Assembly: GCA_965653565.1 (NCBI GenBank)
Contig: CBFHAI010000006.1
Location: 60,506-124,505 of the forward strand
DNA from: JALCLA01 sp965653565
GTDB taxonomy: Bacteria > Pseudomonadota > Gammaproteobacteria > Xanthomonadales > Xanthomonadaceae
Reading direction: 5' to 3'
Length of the DNA stretch: 64,000 nt
Positions 7,735 to 14,541 of the stretch are shown one piece after another. Position 1 is the first letter of the stretch. Each line of letters opens with the position of its first letter. The position numbers and the translations under genes are program-made. The notes under the pieces are model-generated. The model ran no database searches. It was not told the origin of the DNA and was given only the letters and a program-made list of their open reading frames with translations.

Positions 7735-8553
7735 TCAATCCTTCGACCGCGCCTGCACATCGCACCCCAACTCGCTGCTTGATGTCGGGCTGCAGGTGTG
7801 GTCATCCGGATGCAGCGGGCCGGCGGCCGGGTTGTACGGCGCGACGGTAATGAAATACTTCTCGCCTTCCACCACCGCGCACGCGCTGATCGTCGATTGC
7901 GTGATGCGCGTCGACCAGATCAGCGAACCGGTGTTCGCGTACTTCGCGCAGCCTGGGCTTGGACGGAAGTCGCCAGGACACGGGCTGATCGAAATGAACA
8001 TGCCGATCGCCGGCCGCGCCTTCATGTAGCCTTCGCTCGGCTTGGCCTGGGCCGGATCCCAGAACATCGACACCGATTGATTCGGCTCGGCGGTGAACAT
8101 CGCCGCAGTGAAGGAGCCTTTCTCGGCGCCGATCGGGACCGGGAAGCCCAAGCTGTTCGGATACGTCGGCTTTGGGTTGCCGTCGCGTGGAGTGAACAGC
8201 ATCCGCCACGTGATGAGTTTCGGCGCGAATCCGGCCGGCATGACCAGCGGGTGATCGCAGATATCCGGCGCGGGGCCGCCGCCGCGGCCTTCCTCGAACC
8301 CATTCGAGAAGATGAGCGACGGCGTAGCGGCATCCGCGTCGTTGATCCACGCCGAAAGCGCGAGGGCCAGCAGTGCGGACAGCACCGCGACGACGATTGC
8401 GCCGAAAACGGTGTCCTTCACGGTGCCGTCGGGCGCATTCGCATCGCGCGGCTTTTCACCTGACCAGTTCGCGCAGGTGCAATCGCGCAGCGGGTAGGAC
8501 TCGTTGCGCGCGCAGTCCTTTGCATGGCGCCGGCCGAACAGGAAGAGTTTCAC
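7735..8553 (-). CDS. Membrane-anchored exported protein with an IFSNGFE motif
   Basis: The 272-residue product has a cytosolic N-terminus with three Cys (DCARN and DCTCANW), one membrane segment near residues 50-70 (TVFGAIVVAVLSALLALALS), then SLIFSNGFEEG and a Cys-containing extracytoplasmic domain (residues about 90-272). The GTG at 8553 is chosen as the first in-frame start after the endolysin gene. The IFxxGFE-type tag also ends a chromosomal secreted protein in this window, hinting at a host-lineage signal captured by the phage. The domain itself is unrecognised. It sits within the lysis genes. Confidence 0.6.
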   Translation of the reverse strand: MKLFLFGRRHAKDCARNESYPLRDCTCANWSGEKPRDANAPDGTVKDTVFGAIVVAVLSALLALALSAWINDADAATPSLIFSNGFEEGRGGGPAPDICDHPLVMPAGFAPKLITWRMLFTPRDGNPKPTYPNSLGFPVPIGAEKGSFTAAMFTAEPNQSVSMFWDPAQAKPSEGYMKARPAIGMFISISPCPGDFRPSPGCAKYANTGSLIWSTRITQSTISACAVVEGEKYFITVAPYNPAAGPLHPDDHTCSPTSSSELGCDVQARSKD

Positions 8554-8570
8554 GTGACCTCCGACGAGGC

Positions 8571-9113
8571 TTACTGCAGCAGCCCGGGAATCGACAGGCG
8601 GCCTTCGCACACCGCGCGCGTTGCTTTGCGCCGCAGGATCAGGCCGTAGCATTTGTTCGCTCGAACGCGGCAGTCCTTGCCGCCGGCGCGGAAGAAGGCC
8701 TCTTCGATCCGCGCGCAGGCACGCTCGTAGTTGCCGGCCTTGAGGTTCGTCACGATCGACGAGTTGCAGAACGCGGTGGGTCCAACGTTCCACGCATGCG
8801 CCAGATAGGCCATGTGCTCGTACATCGTGAGTTTCACGCCCGGGATGCAGCGCACCACGCGCGTGTTGAAGTCCTGCACCATCTGCGTTTCGCGAGCGAT
8901 GCACTGCTCGTCGGTCCAGACGGTGTTTTCGACGACATCGGGACCGGTCACACCGCGGCAGATCGTCCACACCGGCGGGTTGGCGATCGTGTCGAGGTAG
9001 GCCGTGTTGCTGTTGCCCTCATCGATGCCGAGCCATCCGAGCAACGCGACTACAAAAACCGTCGCGAGCGCGCCGGCCGGCGCAGTGCGGGTCGGCGGCT
9101 GCTGCTCGGTCAT
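8571..9113 (-). CDS. SAR endolysin, GH24-type lysozyme
   Basis: This 180-residue muramidase would cleave peptidoglycan at lysis. Residues about 13-30 are weakly hydrophobic (GALATVFVVALLGWLGI), rich in Ala/Gly, as in signal-anchor-release endolysins exported without a classic holin hole. The catalytic set follows directly: Glu32, then Asp41 after eight residues, then Thr50. The Asp-to-Thr spacing is eight rather than the usual five, a small insertion (TIANPPVW). Several Cys (C52 and others) could control activation by disulfide exchange, as in Lyz of P1. It starts 4 bp after the PAS gene. Confidence 0.85.
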   Translation of the reverse strand: MTEQQPPTRTAPAGALATVFVVALLGWLGIDEGNSNTAYLDTIANPPVWTICRGVTGPDVVENTVWTDEQCIARETQMVQDFNTRVVRCIPGVKLTMYEHMAYLAHAWNVGPTAFCNSSIVTNLKAGNYERACARIEEAFFRAGGKDCRVRANKCYGLILRRKATRAVCEGRLSIPGLLQ

Positions 9114-9117
9114 GGGG

Positions 9118-9840
9118 TTAGCTCGGGTCGGTGAAAGCGAGTGCGCCCATCGGCGGCGCCGCGCCGCGCACGGCGTCCTGCTGCCCGGTGGGGTGTGAGC
9201 GTCGAACGTGGCCTGCCCACGCGATGGTCGCGCCAGCAGTGTTTTGCACGGGCTCCATGAACCATTCGGTTTTCACATGGCGGTACTCGCCGGTGTCGCG
9301 ATCGACGAAGCGCATGTGGAAGTCGCCGCGAAAGTCGTTGCCGGTCGCGATCGAGTAGTCCCACGCCTGCCGGAACTCGTGCTGGTCGGCGACACGGATC
9401 GTTGATCCCAGGCCGCGGCCGGCGAGTTCACGGCGGTCTTTGTTCGTCCACAGTTCGAGCACGCTGTTGACGAAATCGACGTTGCCCTGCTCGTTGCAGG
9501 TGAAGCACCCGTCTTTCGTGCCAGCAGTGGCCACCGCGAGCGCGATGGTGTGGTTGCGCTGGATCTGATCGGGGAGCGCGCCGCCCTGGTTCGGGAACAC
9601 CTGATGGCGCACTTCCTCGAGCGTCGCGCCGATCACGGCCAGCGTGGTCGCCAACCCGTTGCAGGTGACGATCAGTTTTTCAATCTGCGCCTTGGCGGTG
9701 CGCGATCGATACGCATGCCAGAGCGATGCCCCCATCGTGTGCAGCCAGGTGCGGACGCTCTTGAACACCAGCAGCAGCAGCGCGGCGACGGTGCCGACAA
9801 CAAGCTGCCGGATGGTCGGGTCGTTGAGCAGCGCGAGCAT
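9118..9840 (-). CDS. Membrane-anchored PAS-domain protein in the holin position
   Basis: The 240-residue protein has one N-terminal membrane segment (about residues 12-30, LVVGTVAALLLLVFKSV), a helical linker, and a PAS fold at about residues 105-220: DGCFTCNEQGNVDFVNSVL, then a beta region ending in EYRHVKTEWFM and TIAWAGHVR. PAS domains bind small molecules or sense redox and other cues; no kinase or cyclase output domain follows. It lies directly upstream of the SAR endolysin, where a holin is expected. The ATG at 9840 overlaps the stop of an 18-codon leader. Holin or lysis-timing function is inference. Confidence 0.75.
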   Translation of the reverse strand: MLALLNDPTIRQLVVGTVAALLLLVFKSVRTWLHTMGASLWHAYRSRTAKAQIEKLIVTCNGLATTLAVIGATLEEVRHQVFPNQGGALPDQIQRNHTIALAVATAGTKDGCFTCNEQGNVDFVNSVLELWTNKDRRELAGRGLGSTIRVADQHEFRQAWDYSIATGNDFRGDFHMRFVDRDTGEYRHVKTEWFMEPVQNTAGATIAWAGHVRRSHPTGQQDAVRGAAPPMGALAFTDPS

Positions 9841-9896
9841 TACGCGACGGCTTCGGCAAGCGTGACGGGGGAGCCGTCGGTAAGCGTGGTGCGCAT
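9840..9896 (-). CDS. 18-residue leader peptide coupled to the PAS gene
   Basis: A short ORF (MRTTLTDGSPVTLAEAVA) preceded by a strong GGAGG site five bases before its ATG. Its TAA shares one base with the ATG of the PAS gene (TAATG), so ribosomes finishing it could reinitiate there; the PAS gene has no other obvious ribosome site. It may act as a translational-coupling leader rather than through its peptide. Confidence 0.5.
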   Translation of the reverse strand: MRTTLTDGSPVTLAEAVA

Positions 9897-9915
9897 GGCG
9901 CCCTCCATGTCGAAG

Positions 9916-9972
9916 AAAAAGCCTGTGCGCGGCTGCGAACCCGCGGCGCGGGTAGCCCTGGTCGTGCACAGG
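9916..9972 (-). terminator. Terminator-like hairpin after the tRNA-like element
   Basis: On the minus strand CCTGTGC (9972-9966) pairs with GCACAGG (9928-9922), closing over an inner GC-rich hairpin (CCCGC/GCGGG), and is followed by CTTTTTC. It stands between the tRNA-like element and the leader ORF, so late transcription must read through it, as expected if an antiterminator acts. Confidence 0.6.
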
Positions 9973-9980
9973 TAGGGAAC

Positions 9981-10052
9981 TGGTAGCGGAGGCGAGATTC
10001 GAACTCGCCGATGCCGGGGTATGAACCCGCACCCCACGCCTCGGGCCCCGCA
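9981..10052 (-). tRNA. Degenerate tRNA-like element, anticodon CAT
   Basis: The 3' half is canonical: a T arm GCGAG-TTCGAAT-CTCGC, acceptor CTCCGCT, discriminator A and encoded CCA. An anticodon loop TTCATAC (anticodon CAT) stands on a stem with four of five pairs, with a 5-nt variable loop. The 5' acceptor TGCGGGG pairs at six of seven positions including one G-U. The D arm is reduced to about a 3-bp CCC/GGG stem and linker bases are missing, giving 72 nt. It may be a functional odd tRNA (Met or Ile2 type), a decoy, or a decaying gene. Stx-type phages also carry tRNAs between the late promoter and the lysis genes. Confidence 0.5.
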
Positions 10053-10289
10053 GAAAAGGCGCCCGCACCTAGCCGAGCCTCGCCGTGGCTGGTCTTGCTT
10101 GCAGGGTTGCGTCCGCTGCAGGGGTCGCCCGTGGGGTTCGTCAGGGTCGGGCGTCCGGGTGGCGAGCACGGGCGTTGGACCCGTGTATCGGCAGGGCGCG
10201 CCGTCTCACGGCGATGCACTGGCGCCCTTGCGGTGGGGCTGGTCGATCGATGCCCTACCCGCCTGTTCCAGCGCGCAGGGCGAAAACGA
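10053..10289 (-). other. Structured noncoding segment of the late leader
   Basis: About 240 bases without a convincing gene between the first terminator hairpin and the tRNA-like element. On the minus strand it holds perfect short hairpins: CGCCGT-GAG-ACGGCG near 10200-10215 and CACGGG-TCCAACG-CCCGTG near 10168-10186. The density of GC-rich inverted repeats suggests a folded leader RNA, but no named RNA family is recognised. Confidence 0.4.
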
Positions 10290-10325
10290 CGAAGCCCCGA
10301 CCGGGGGAACCGAGTCAGGGCTTCG
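10290..10325 (-). terminator. tR'-like hairpin downstream of the late promoter
   Basis: On the minus strand CGAAGCCCTGACT pairs with GGTCGGGGCTTCG to give a 13-bp stem with two G-U pairs, followed by TCGTTTTCG. It begins about 60 nt after the predicted start of the late promoter. This would stop the late transcript unless an antiterminator modifies RNA polymerase, as Q does at lambda tR'. It also ends early leftward transcription coming from the replication operon. Confidence 0.7.
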
Positions 10326-10390
10326 AGGCGGGTGTCTGTTCGCTATCGCACGTTCGACCGTGCTCAAGAGGCAGTGACCCAGCGTGGCGA

Positions 10391-10419
10391 AATGTATGCA
10401 AAACCCCCGTTCCCGTCAA
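10391..10419 (-). promoter_or_regulatory. Late promoter (pR'-like)
   Basis: On the minus strand TTGACG (10419-10414) and TACATT (10396-10391) are separated by 17 bases, giving good matches to sigma70 -35 and -10 elements. Transcription would start near 10384 and run leftward through the hairpin, tRNA-like element and lysis genes. It lies about 260 bp downstream of the Q-like gene, as in lambda. A second -35-like TTGACA lies at about 10556-10551 without a good -10. Confidence 0.7.
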
Positions 10420-10430
10420 GGATTCTTGCA
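10415..10430. promoter_or_regulatory. CI-operator-like site overlapping the late promoter
   Basis: GTCAAG-GATT-CTTGCA resembles the immunity operators (GTCAAG-N4-CTTGAC), matching 10 of 12 conserved bases, and covers the -35 box of the late promoter. Half of the match is expected because TTGAC is itself the -35 sequence, so repressor binding is only a suggestion. Confidence 0.35.
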
Positions 10431-10577
10431 AAACGCCCCGCCGGGGCTGAACGTCGATTCGCCGGGCCGATCAGTGCGCGCGAGAGAAACGAACTTTTGT
10501 ACCGCTATTTTCGGCCATCTACGCCGAAATTCGCCCCGTTCAGCAAAACCTGTCAAGGGGGTCAGAAACGGTGCTGT

Positions 10578-10593
10578 GTCAAGGTTTCGTGAC
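10578..10593. promoter_or_regulatory. CI-operator-like site upstream of the late promoter
   Basis: GTCAAG-GTTT-CGTGAC matches 11 of 12 conserved bases of the immunity operator GTCAAG-N4-CTTGAC; the same CGTGAC half occurs in the operator overlapping the cI start. It lies between the Q-like gene and the late promoter, and a further GTCAAG half-site is at 10552-10557. Confidence 0.4.
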
Positions 10594-10679
10594 GTTTCCC
10601 GTGGAACAGTGCTGTAGGCTTCAAGGGTCGCGTGCGGTAGAGGCCGCTCCCCTCCCCCGGCTTTCAGAGCCGACGGCGA

Positions 10680-11534
10680 TCAGTCCTCGGAGAATTCCTC
10701 GAAGCGCCCACGGGCTGAGGCGATCGACCACGCGGCGCCGGTGATGCGGCTGTTGCACTCCCGTAGCAACCACTCGAACGCGAAGCGTGCATCGGACTGG
10801 CGGAAGTCGGCGTACCGGATGCGCAGCAGCTGGGCGCGTTTCTTCACCCCCATGCGAACGCGGCCGGTGCCCTCGCACGGTGTGCAGGTGATCCACTGCG
10901 GGGGCTTCGCGGCGAGGTCGAGCACCTTGCCGGTCGAGTGGCATGAAGCGCACGCATCGGCACGGGAGAGTTCGTGCAGCACGGCCGGCACGAGGCGCAA
11001 CAGCAGAGAGTTGTCGGTTTCGAGCAACCGCCATCCGGGGGCAAACGGAGTGGGCCCAACCCACTCGGCTTCGGTGAGCTCTGGGCCGCGCTTCGCCAGC
11101 GACGGCCAGCGCTCAAATTCCAGCGCCCGCTCGATCACCATGTCGCGCAGCGCCGCCATGAGCGCGTGCAGATCGAGGCGCCAGCTTGGCAGGGCCACGA
11201 ACACCACCAGCGCGTAGTCGATCGGATCGGTGATCGCCGACAGCGTTGCCGCAAGGTCGGCGTCCGTCTCAACATCCAGGCGCATGCTGCGCGTCTGGGT
11301 CTGCACGGCACCGCAGCGCGCCGGGTTCAGCGCACCAGTGAACGGGCGCAGGTACGTGGCCTTGCCCTTCGCATCGGGCTCGAGTTCGTAGCGCACGCGC
11401 ACGCTGCGAGCGATCGCGGTTTCATCGGGCACGTGCGTCGACGGCGCGCGCTTCGCCGGCTTGCCCGGGTTCTGAGGGGATCGCGGTCCCAGCCTGGCCA
11501 GCATGGCGGCTAGGACGTCTGCGGCGCGGGTCAT
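10680..11534 (-). CDS. Q-like late antiterminator candidate with zinc ribbon
   Basis: A 284-residue protein with two CxxC knuckles at about residues 195-198 (CASCHSTG) and 217-220 (CTPCEGTG), the DnaJ-like zinc arrangement found in lambda-type Q proteins, followed by a basic helical C-terminus. It is the last gene of the early leftward operon and lies just upstream of a promoter-plus-hairpin resembling pR'-tR'. From this I infer that it lets RNA polymerase pass the downstream hairpins to express late genes. The N-terminus has no recognised domain. The ATG at 11534 overlaps the previous stop as ATGA. Confidence 0.6.
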   Translation of the reverse strand: MTRAADVLAAMLARLGPRSPQNPGKPAKRAPSTHVPDETAIARSVRVRYELEPDAKGKATYLRPFTGALNPARCGAVQTQTRSMRLDVETDADLAATLSAITDPIDYALVVFVALPSWRLDLHALMAALRDMVIERALEFERWPSLAKRGPELTEAEWVGPTPFAPGWRLLETDNSLLLRLVPAVLHELSRADACASCHSTGKVLDLAAKPPQWITCTPCEGTGRVRMGVKKRAQLLRIRYADFRQSDARFAFEWLLRECNSRITGAAWSIASARGRFEEFSED

Positions 11535-11926
11535 GTGCGCGGGCTCCGCGGATGCCAGATCGTGCCGCAGTCGTAGCAGCGCCATCGCGTGAAGGTCACA
11601 ACTTCTAGCATGTCGTACGCTGCGCCGCAGGTGCAGTGCGTGCGCTGTTGTCCGGGCTGGCCGGTGTAGCAGCCGCAGGACATCTCAGGGCGGTGCTGCG
11701 CGTGGGCAAGCGGGGTGAACGGCACGGGTTCGGCCTCGACCCAGGAGGTGAGGATGCGCAGGCGTTCCTCGGGTTCGAAAGTCGCGTAGCCGGGAGAGTC
11801 CATCATCGTCTTGGCGCCCTGTTGTCGAGCTGCGAGCGCGCTATCGGCCTCCACCTCGCCCATGTACGCGCGCTCGGCGTTGCCGCTCATGGGGTCGGCG
11901 GCGCCGTAAAGACGGAACTTGGTCAT
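11531..11926 (-). CDS. Small Cys-rich (zinc-ribbon) phage protein
   Basis: A 131-residue protein whose C-terminal half has CGCYTG, HCTCGAAYDM and RWRCYDCGTIWHP, suggesting one or two zinc ribbons. The N-terminus (MTKFRLYGAADPMSGN) is soluble. Both ends overlap neighbours as ATGA. The ribbon suggests nucleic-acid or protein binding; no specific role is assigned. Confidence 0.6.
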   Translation of the reverse strand: MTKFRLYGAADPMSGNAERAYMGEVEADSALAARQQGAKTMMDSPGYATFEPEERLRILTSWVEAEPVPFTPLAHAQHRPEMSCGCYTGQPGQQRTHCTCGAAYDMLEVVTFTRWRCYDCGTIWHPRSPRT

Positions 11927-12261
11927 GGTTTCTTCCTTGGGGCTACGCCGCGGGGTGTCGATCGCGGCGGTGGTGGAATCGGGATGCGGTCCTCGCATGG
12001 CGTGCGGTAGAAGCCGACGTATTCTTGGTGCGGACCGTCCCAATCGTTCGGCCCTTCGAACTTCAGTGCGTGGCCCTTGCTGCAGGGGTTCCAACTGCTC
12101 GGCGGATCGCCGGGCTTCGTCCAGTAGCGGTGATGCCCGCATTCGTCGCAGCGGGGCTTCTCTTCTGGCTCGCGGTCATCGCCATCGCGGCGCCGGCGCG
12201 TCAGTTCCTCCCACAACTCGTCGGTGGTGAAGGCTTTGAAGCGGTCGCGTGGGTTGGTCAC
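11923..12261 (-). CDS. Small hydrophilic phage protein with Cys pairs
   Basis: A 112-residue hydrophilic protein: N-terminal FTTDELWEELTRRRRDGDD, a CDECGHHRYW knuckle with a later NPCSKGH that could complete a zinc site, and a Pro/Arg-rich tail (IPPPPRSTPRG). The family is not recognised. It begins 2 bp after the preceding gene in the early operon. Confidence 0.6.
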   Translation of the reverse strand: MTNPRDRFKAFTTDELWEELTRRRRDGDDREPEEKPRCDECGHHRYWTKPGDPPSSWNPCSKGHALKFEGPNDWDGPHQEYVGFYRTPCEDRIPIPPPPRSTPRGVAPRKKP

Positions 12262-12263
12262 GG

Positions 12264-12599
12264 TCAGGCGTGCCAGTCGTGAAAGCGTAGGCCCTTGCGC
12301 CGAAGCTTGGCGTTGGCCTCGGCGACTTGGTGAACGAACTGGCGCACGGCGCGCTCGATCGCCACGTCTGCGCTGATCGCGTGATCAAGGTCGTTGAGGT
12401 TCACCAGCGCCTTCGGCGATCGAACGGTGCGCGTCAGCAGGGCCGTCTCGAAGATCAGGTAGGCGTGGTTGCGACCCACCCTGACCGGCGAGTGGGTAAA
12501 ACCGTGTGCGATCAGTGCGAATTCCATGCGTAAGGCCGCGCCCAAGGCCAGCGGGTGGTAGTTGAAGAAATCGCCAGAAAGTTGGCCGAGATTGGTCAT
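12264..12599 (-). CDS. Hypothetical early phage protein
   Basis: A 111-residue mostly helical soluble protein (ALRMEFALIAHGFTHSPV; later AIERAVRQFVHQVAEANAKL). No Cys cluster, membrane segment or catalytic motif is visible. Spacing to both neighbours is 2 bp, consistent with one operon. Function unknown. Confidence 0.6.
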   Translation of the reverse strand: MTNLGQLSGDFFNYHPLALGAALRMEFALIAHGFTHSPVRVGRNHAYLIFETALLTRTVRSPKALVNLNDLDHAISADVAIERAVRQFVHQVAEANAKLRRKGLRFHDWHA

Positions 12600-12601
12600 C
12601 G

Positions 12602-13111
12602 TCAGTCCACCGGGCCGAATTCGTAGTTGCGCGTGCGCGTGCCGGCGGCGATTTCACGCTCGACGTGCGCAACCTCTCGCGTGAGCTTCTGAGGAATTTC
12701 CTCGTGAAGTTCGTCCTCGCGGGTGGTGACGATCATGTAGTGCACGTAGTCGCACACGTCGGAGGGCTGAATACTGAGTTTCAGACCTGGGAACCCAGCC
12801 TTGCGCCCAGAGAAGCGAGGCCCGTGCCGGTGGTCGTAGAACTTCTCGGCACGCACGAAGGGGAGCCCGTGCGCGATTGCGAGCAGTTCCGTCCACACCA
12901 GCAGCGCCAAGTCGCGATCGCTGGCTTCAACAGGCCAGGCCTGCGCCTTGAACATCGAAGCGTGCCAACGCAGACCGGGGTTTGCGTTGATGGCATCGAA
13001 GATATGGCGCGCTATCGCCTCCCCCGATGTTTCTGCGTGCTGGTAGCCAACCACGGTGTCGTGCGTCAGGCCGGGGCACTCGCGTTCGAGCGCGATGATT
13101 TTGTAGCGCAT
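12602..13111 (-). CDS. Hypothetical early phage protein
   Basis: A 169-residue soluble protein beginning MRYKIIALERECPGL, with a central FYDHRHGPRFSGRKAGF region and a charged C-terminus (KLTREVAHVEREIAAGTRT). The family is not recognised. It lies in the close-packed early operon between two other unknown genes. Confidence 0.6.
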   Translation of the reverse strand: MRYKIIALERECPGLTHDTVVGYQHAETSGEAIARHIFDAINANPGLRWHASMFKAQAWPVEASDRDLALLVWTELLAIAHGLPFVRAEKFYDHRHGPRFSGRKAGFPGLKLSIQPSDVCDYVHYMIVTTREDELHEEIPQKLTREVAHVEREIAAGTRTRNYEFGPVD

Positions 13112-13113
13112 GG

Positions 13114-13410
13114 TCAGCCCTCTCCGTATTCGCGCAGCAGGATGTTCATCAGCATGCTGCCGCCAGGCCCGTGCTTTCGCGCGTGTTTGATGAGCGCGAG
13201 CAGGAAGGAATCCGCATTGCCGTTGCAGCGCGCCGCTAGTTCGACCATGCGCACCGCGAACGGAGCGTCAGCTGGCAGGGTGACTGTGCGTCCGTGGTTG
13301 TCGGGCCCGAGTTGAACGTAGCAAACCAAAGGCAGCCCGACGGCCTCGGCTTTCTTCGCCGCCTGCATCAACAGCGGTGCAATTTCGTCGTCGTACACCT
13401 GCTCGCTCAT
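13114..13410 (-). CDS. Hypothetical early phage protein
   Basis: A 98-residue soluble protein (DDEIAPLLMQAAKKAEAVGL, then VELAARCNGNADSFLLALIK), probably helical at both ends around a short beta segment. The ATG at 13410 overlaps the preceding stop as ATGA. Function unknown. Confidence 0.6.
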   Translation of the reverse strand: MSEQVYDDEIAPLLMQAAKKAEAVGLPLVCYVQLGPDNHGRTVTLPADAPFAVRMVELAARCNGNADSFLLALIKHARKHGPGGSMLMNILLREYGEG

Positions 13411-13658
13411 GGCTCAGTCCTTGATCGGTGGTCGCGGTTACGACCATGGCTCGCCTCATGCACCAACACCACACGGACGCCCTCAATCCAGAGCGCACGC
13501 AGGTCGAGCGGCATTTGCGAGAGATACGGCTTGATGTCGGGATCGGCCTTGATCGAGCGGAACAACTCCGGATCAGTGATTCGCAACTCACTGATGGCGA
13601 TGCGCGGATCGGTGGTGTTGGCGCGCACGATAGTTTCGAGAATCAACTTCACGCTCAT
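13407..13658 (-). CDS. Hypothetical early phage protein
   Basis: An 83-residue protein starting MSVKLILETIVRANTT with an acidic/helical middle and a basic end (HGRNRDHRSRTEP). The ATG at 13658 is the first start after the preceding stop; its own stop overlaps the next ATG. No recognisable family. Confidence 0.55.
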   Translation of the reverse strand: MSVKLILETIVRANTTDPRIAISELRITDPELFRSIKADPDIKPYLSQMPLDLRALWIEGVRVVLVHEASHGRNRDHRSRTEP

Positions 13659-13660
13659 GG

Positions 13661-14299
13661 TCAGTCCTTGATCGGTGGGATTTCGTCGAGGCGGCGGGTG
13701 ATCGGCACCAGTCCTTCGGCTTCTCTCGCCCGGTCGAGGCAGGGCTTGCAAAGTGCGACGTCCTCGCTGGCGGCGGGAAACACCGCACCGCAGGTCGAGC
13801 ACGACAGGGCGATGCCGGTGACATCGGGCGCGCTGGCTAGATCGAGGCCGATGAATATGCGTTCGCGCTCGTTGTAGTACCGCGCCATGACTTCCATGCC
13901 GGTCGCCGGCGTCGGGGTTTCGACGAGCGTCTGTCGCGGAAAGCCTGGCAGGTTGCGTATTTGTTCTTGCCAGTCGGCCGGCGGCCCTGGTGGCGCGTAG
14001 ATGTGGTGTTCGAGGCCGCGCCCCGTCGCCACCAGCGTTGAGTAGCCCACGCTGCCGTCGTCGCTGGGGTCCAAGTCGGCGTGATGCGGATCGAGCACTC
14101 TGAGCTTCGGCGTGACGTTCACGCCCATCAGCACTTTGCGCGGCGGCGCATCGATAACGACGACACCAAAGCTCCCAGAGTCGTCACCCCACCGTGTTTT
14201 GATGACGCCGTTCGGGCTAATGCCGAGAAACGGCAGCCCCTGCAATTTGCACATGCGACGCGCGATCTTCTCGCGCTTCCGTTGCTGTCGGTTGCTCAC
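13661..14299 (-). CDS. Zinc-ribbon phage protein, unknown function
   Basis: A 212-residue protein. The N-terminus is basic (SNRQQRKREKIARRMCK) and the C-terminus carries a zinc knuckle CSTCGAVFPAASEDVALCKPC near residues 170-190. The middle is beta-rich without a known motif. The GTG at 14299 overlaps the upstream stop as GTGA. Nucleic-acid binding is plausible from the basic start and ribbon, but I cannot name a family. Confidence 0.6.
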   Translation of the reverse strand: MSNRQQRKREKIARRMCKLQGLPFLGISPNGVIKTRWGDDSGSFGVVVIDAPPRKVLMGVNVTPKLRVLDPHHADLDPSDDGSVGYSTLVATGRGLEHHIYAPPGPPADWQEQIRNLPGFPRQTLVETPTPATGMEVMARYYNERERIFIGLDLASAPDVTGIALSCSTCGAVFPAASEDVALCKPCLDRAREAEGLVPITRRLDEIPPIKD

Positions 14300-14541
14300 T
14301 CGATTCGCTCCCTCGCGTACAGGCGTGCGTGGTCGGGCTCGAAGCCCGGTGTGGATCCGGCGCAGGCCGGGAATTTCAATTCGGGACTGAGCCCGCAGCG
14401 CGCGATGCCAAAGCCTTCGGCGCCGCGGTTCTTGCAGCAGTAGCAACCGCCGCATGCCTTCAAGCGGTCGACGGCATCCCAGCCGGCGTCGCGCTCGGCG
14501 CGGTTCTCGGGTTGCGTGAGGCGGTCGGGATGGTGCTTCAC
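14296..14541 (-). CDS. Small Cys-rich phage protein
   Basis: An 81-residue protein with CGGCYCCKNRG and later RCGLSPELKFPAC, enough cysteines for one zinc site. Both ends overlap neighbours (ATGA upstream, GTGA downstream). Function unknown. Confidence 0.6.
   Translation of the reverse strand: MKHHPDRLTQPENRAERDAGWDAVDRLKACGGCYCCKNRGAEGFGIARCGLSPELKFPACAGSTPGFEPDHARLYARERIE

Noticed and set aside
9981..10130. tmRNA in place of the tRNA-like element
   Set aside because: No tag-peptide reading frame and no tmRNA-like 5' acceptor partner were found; the CAT anticodon loop fits a tRNA better.
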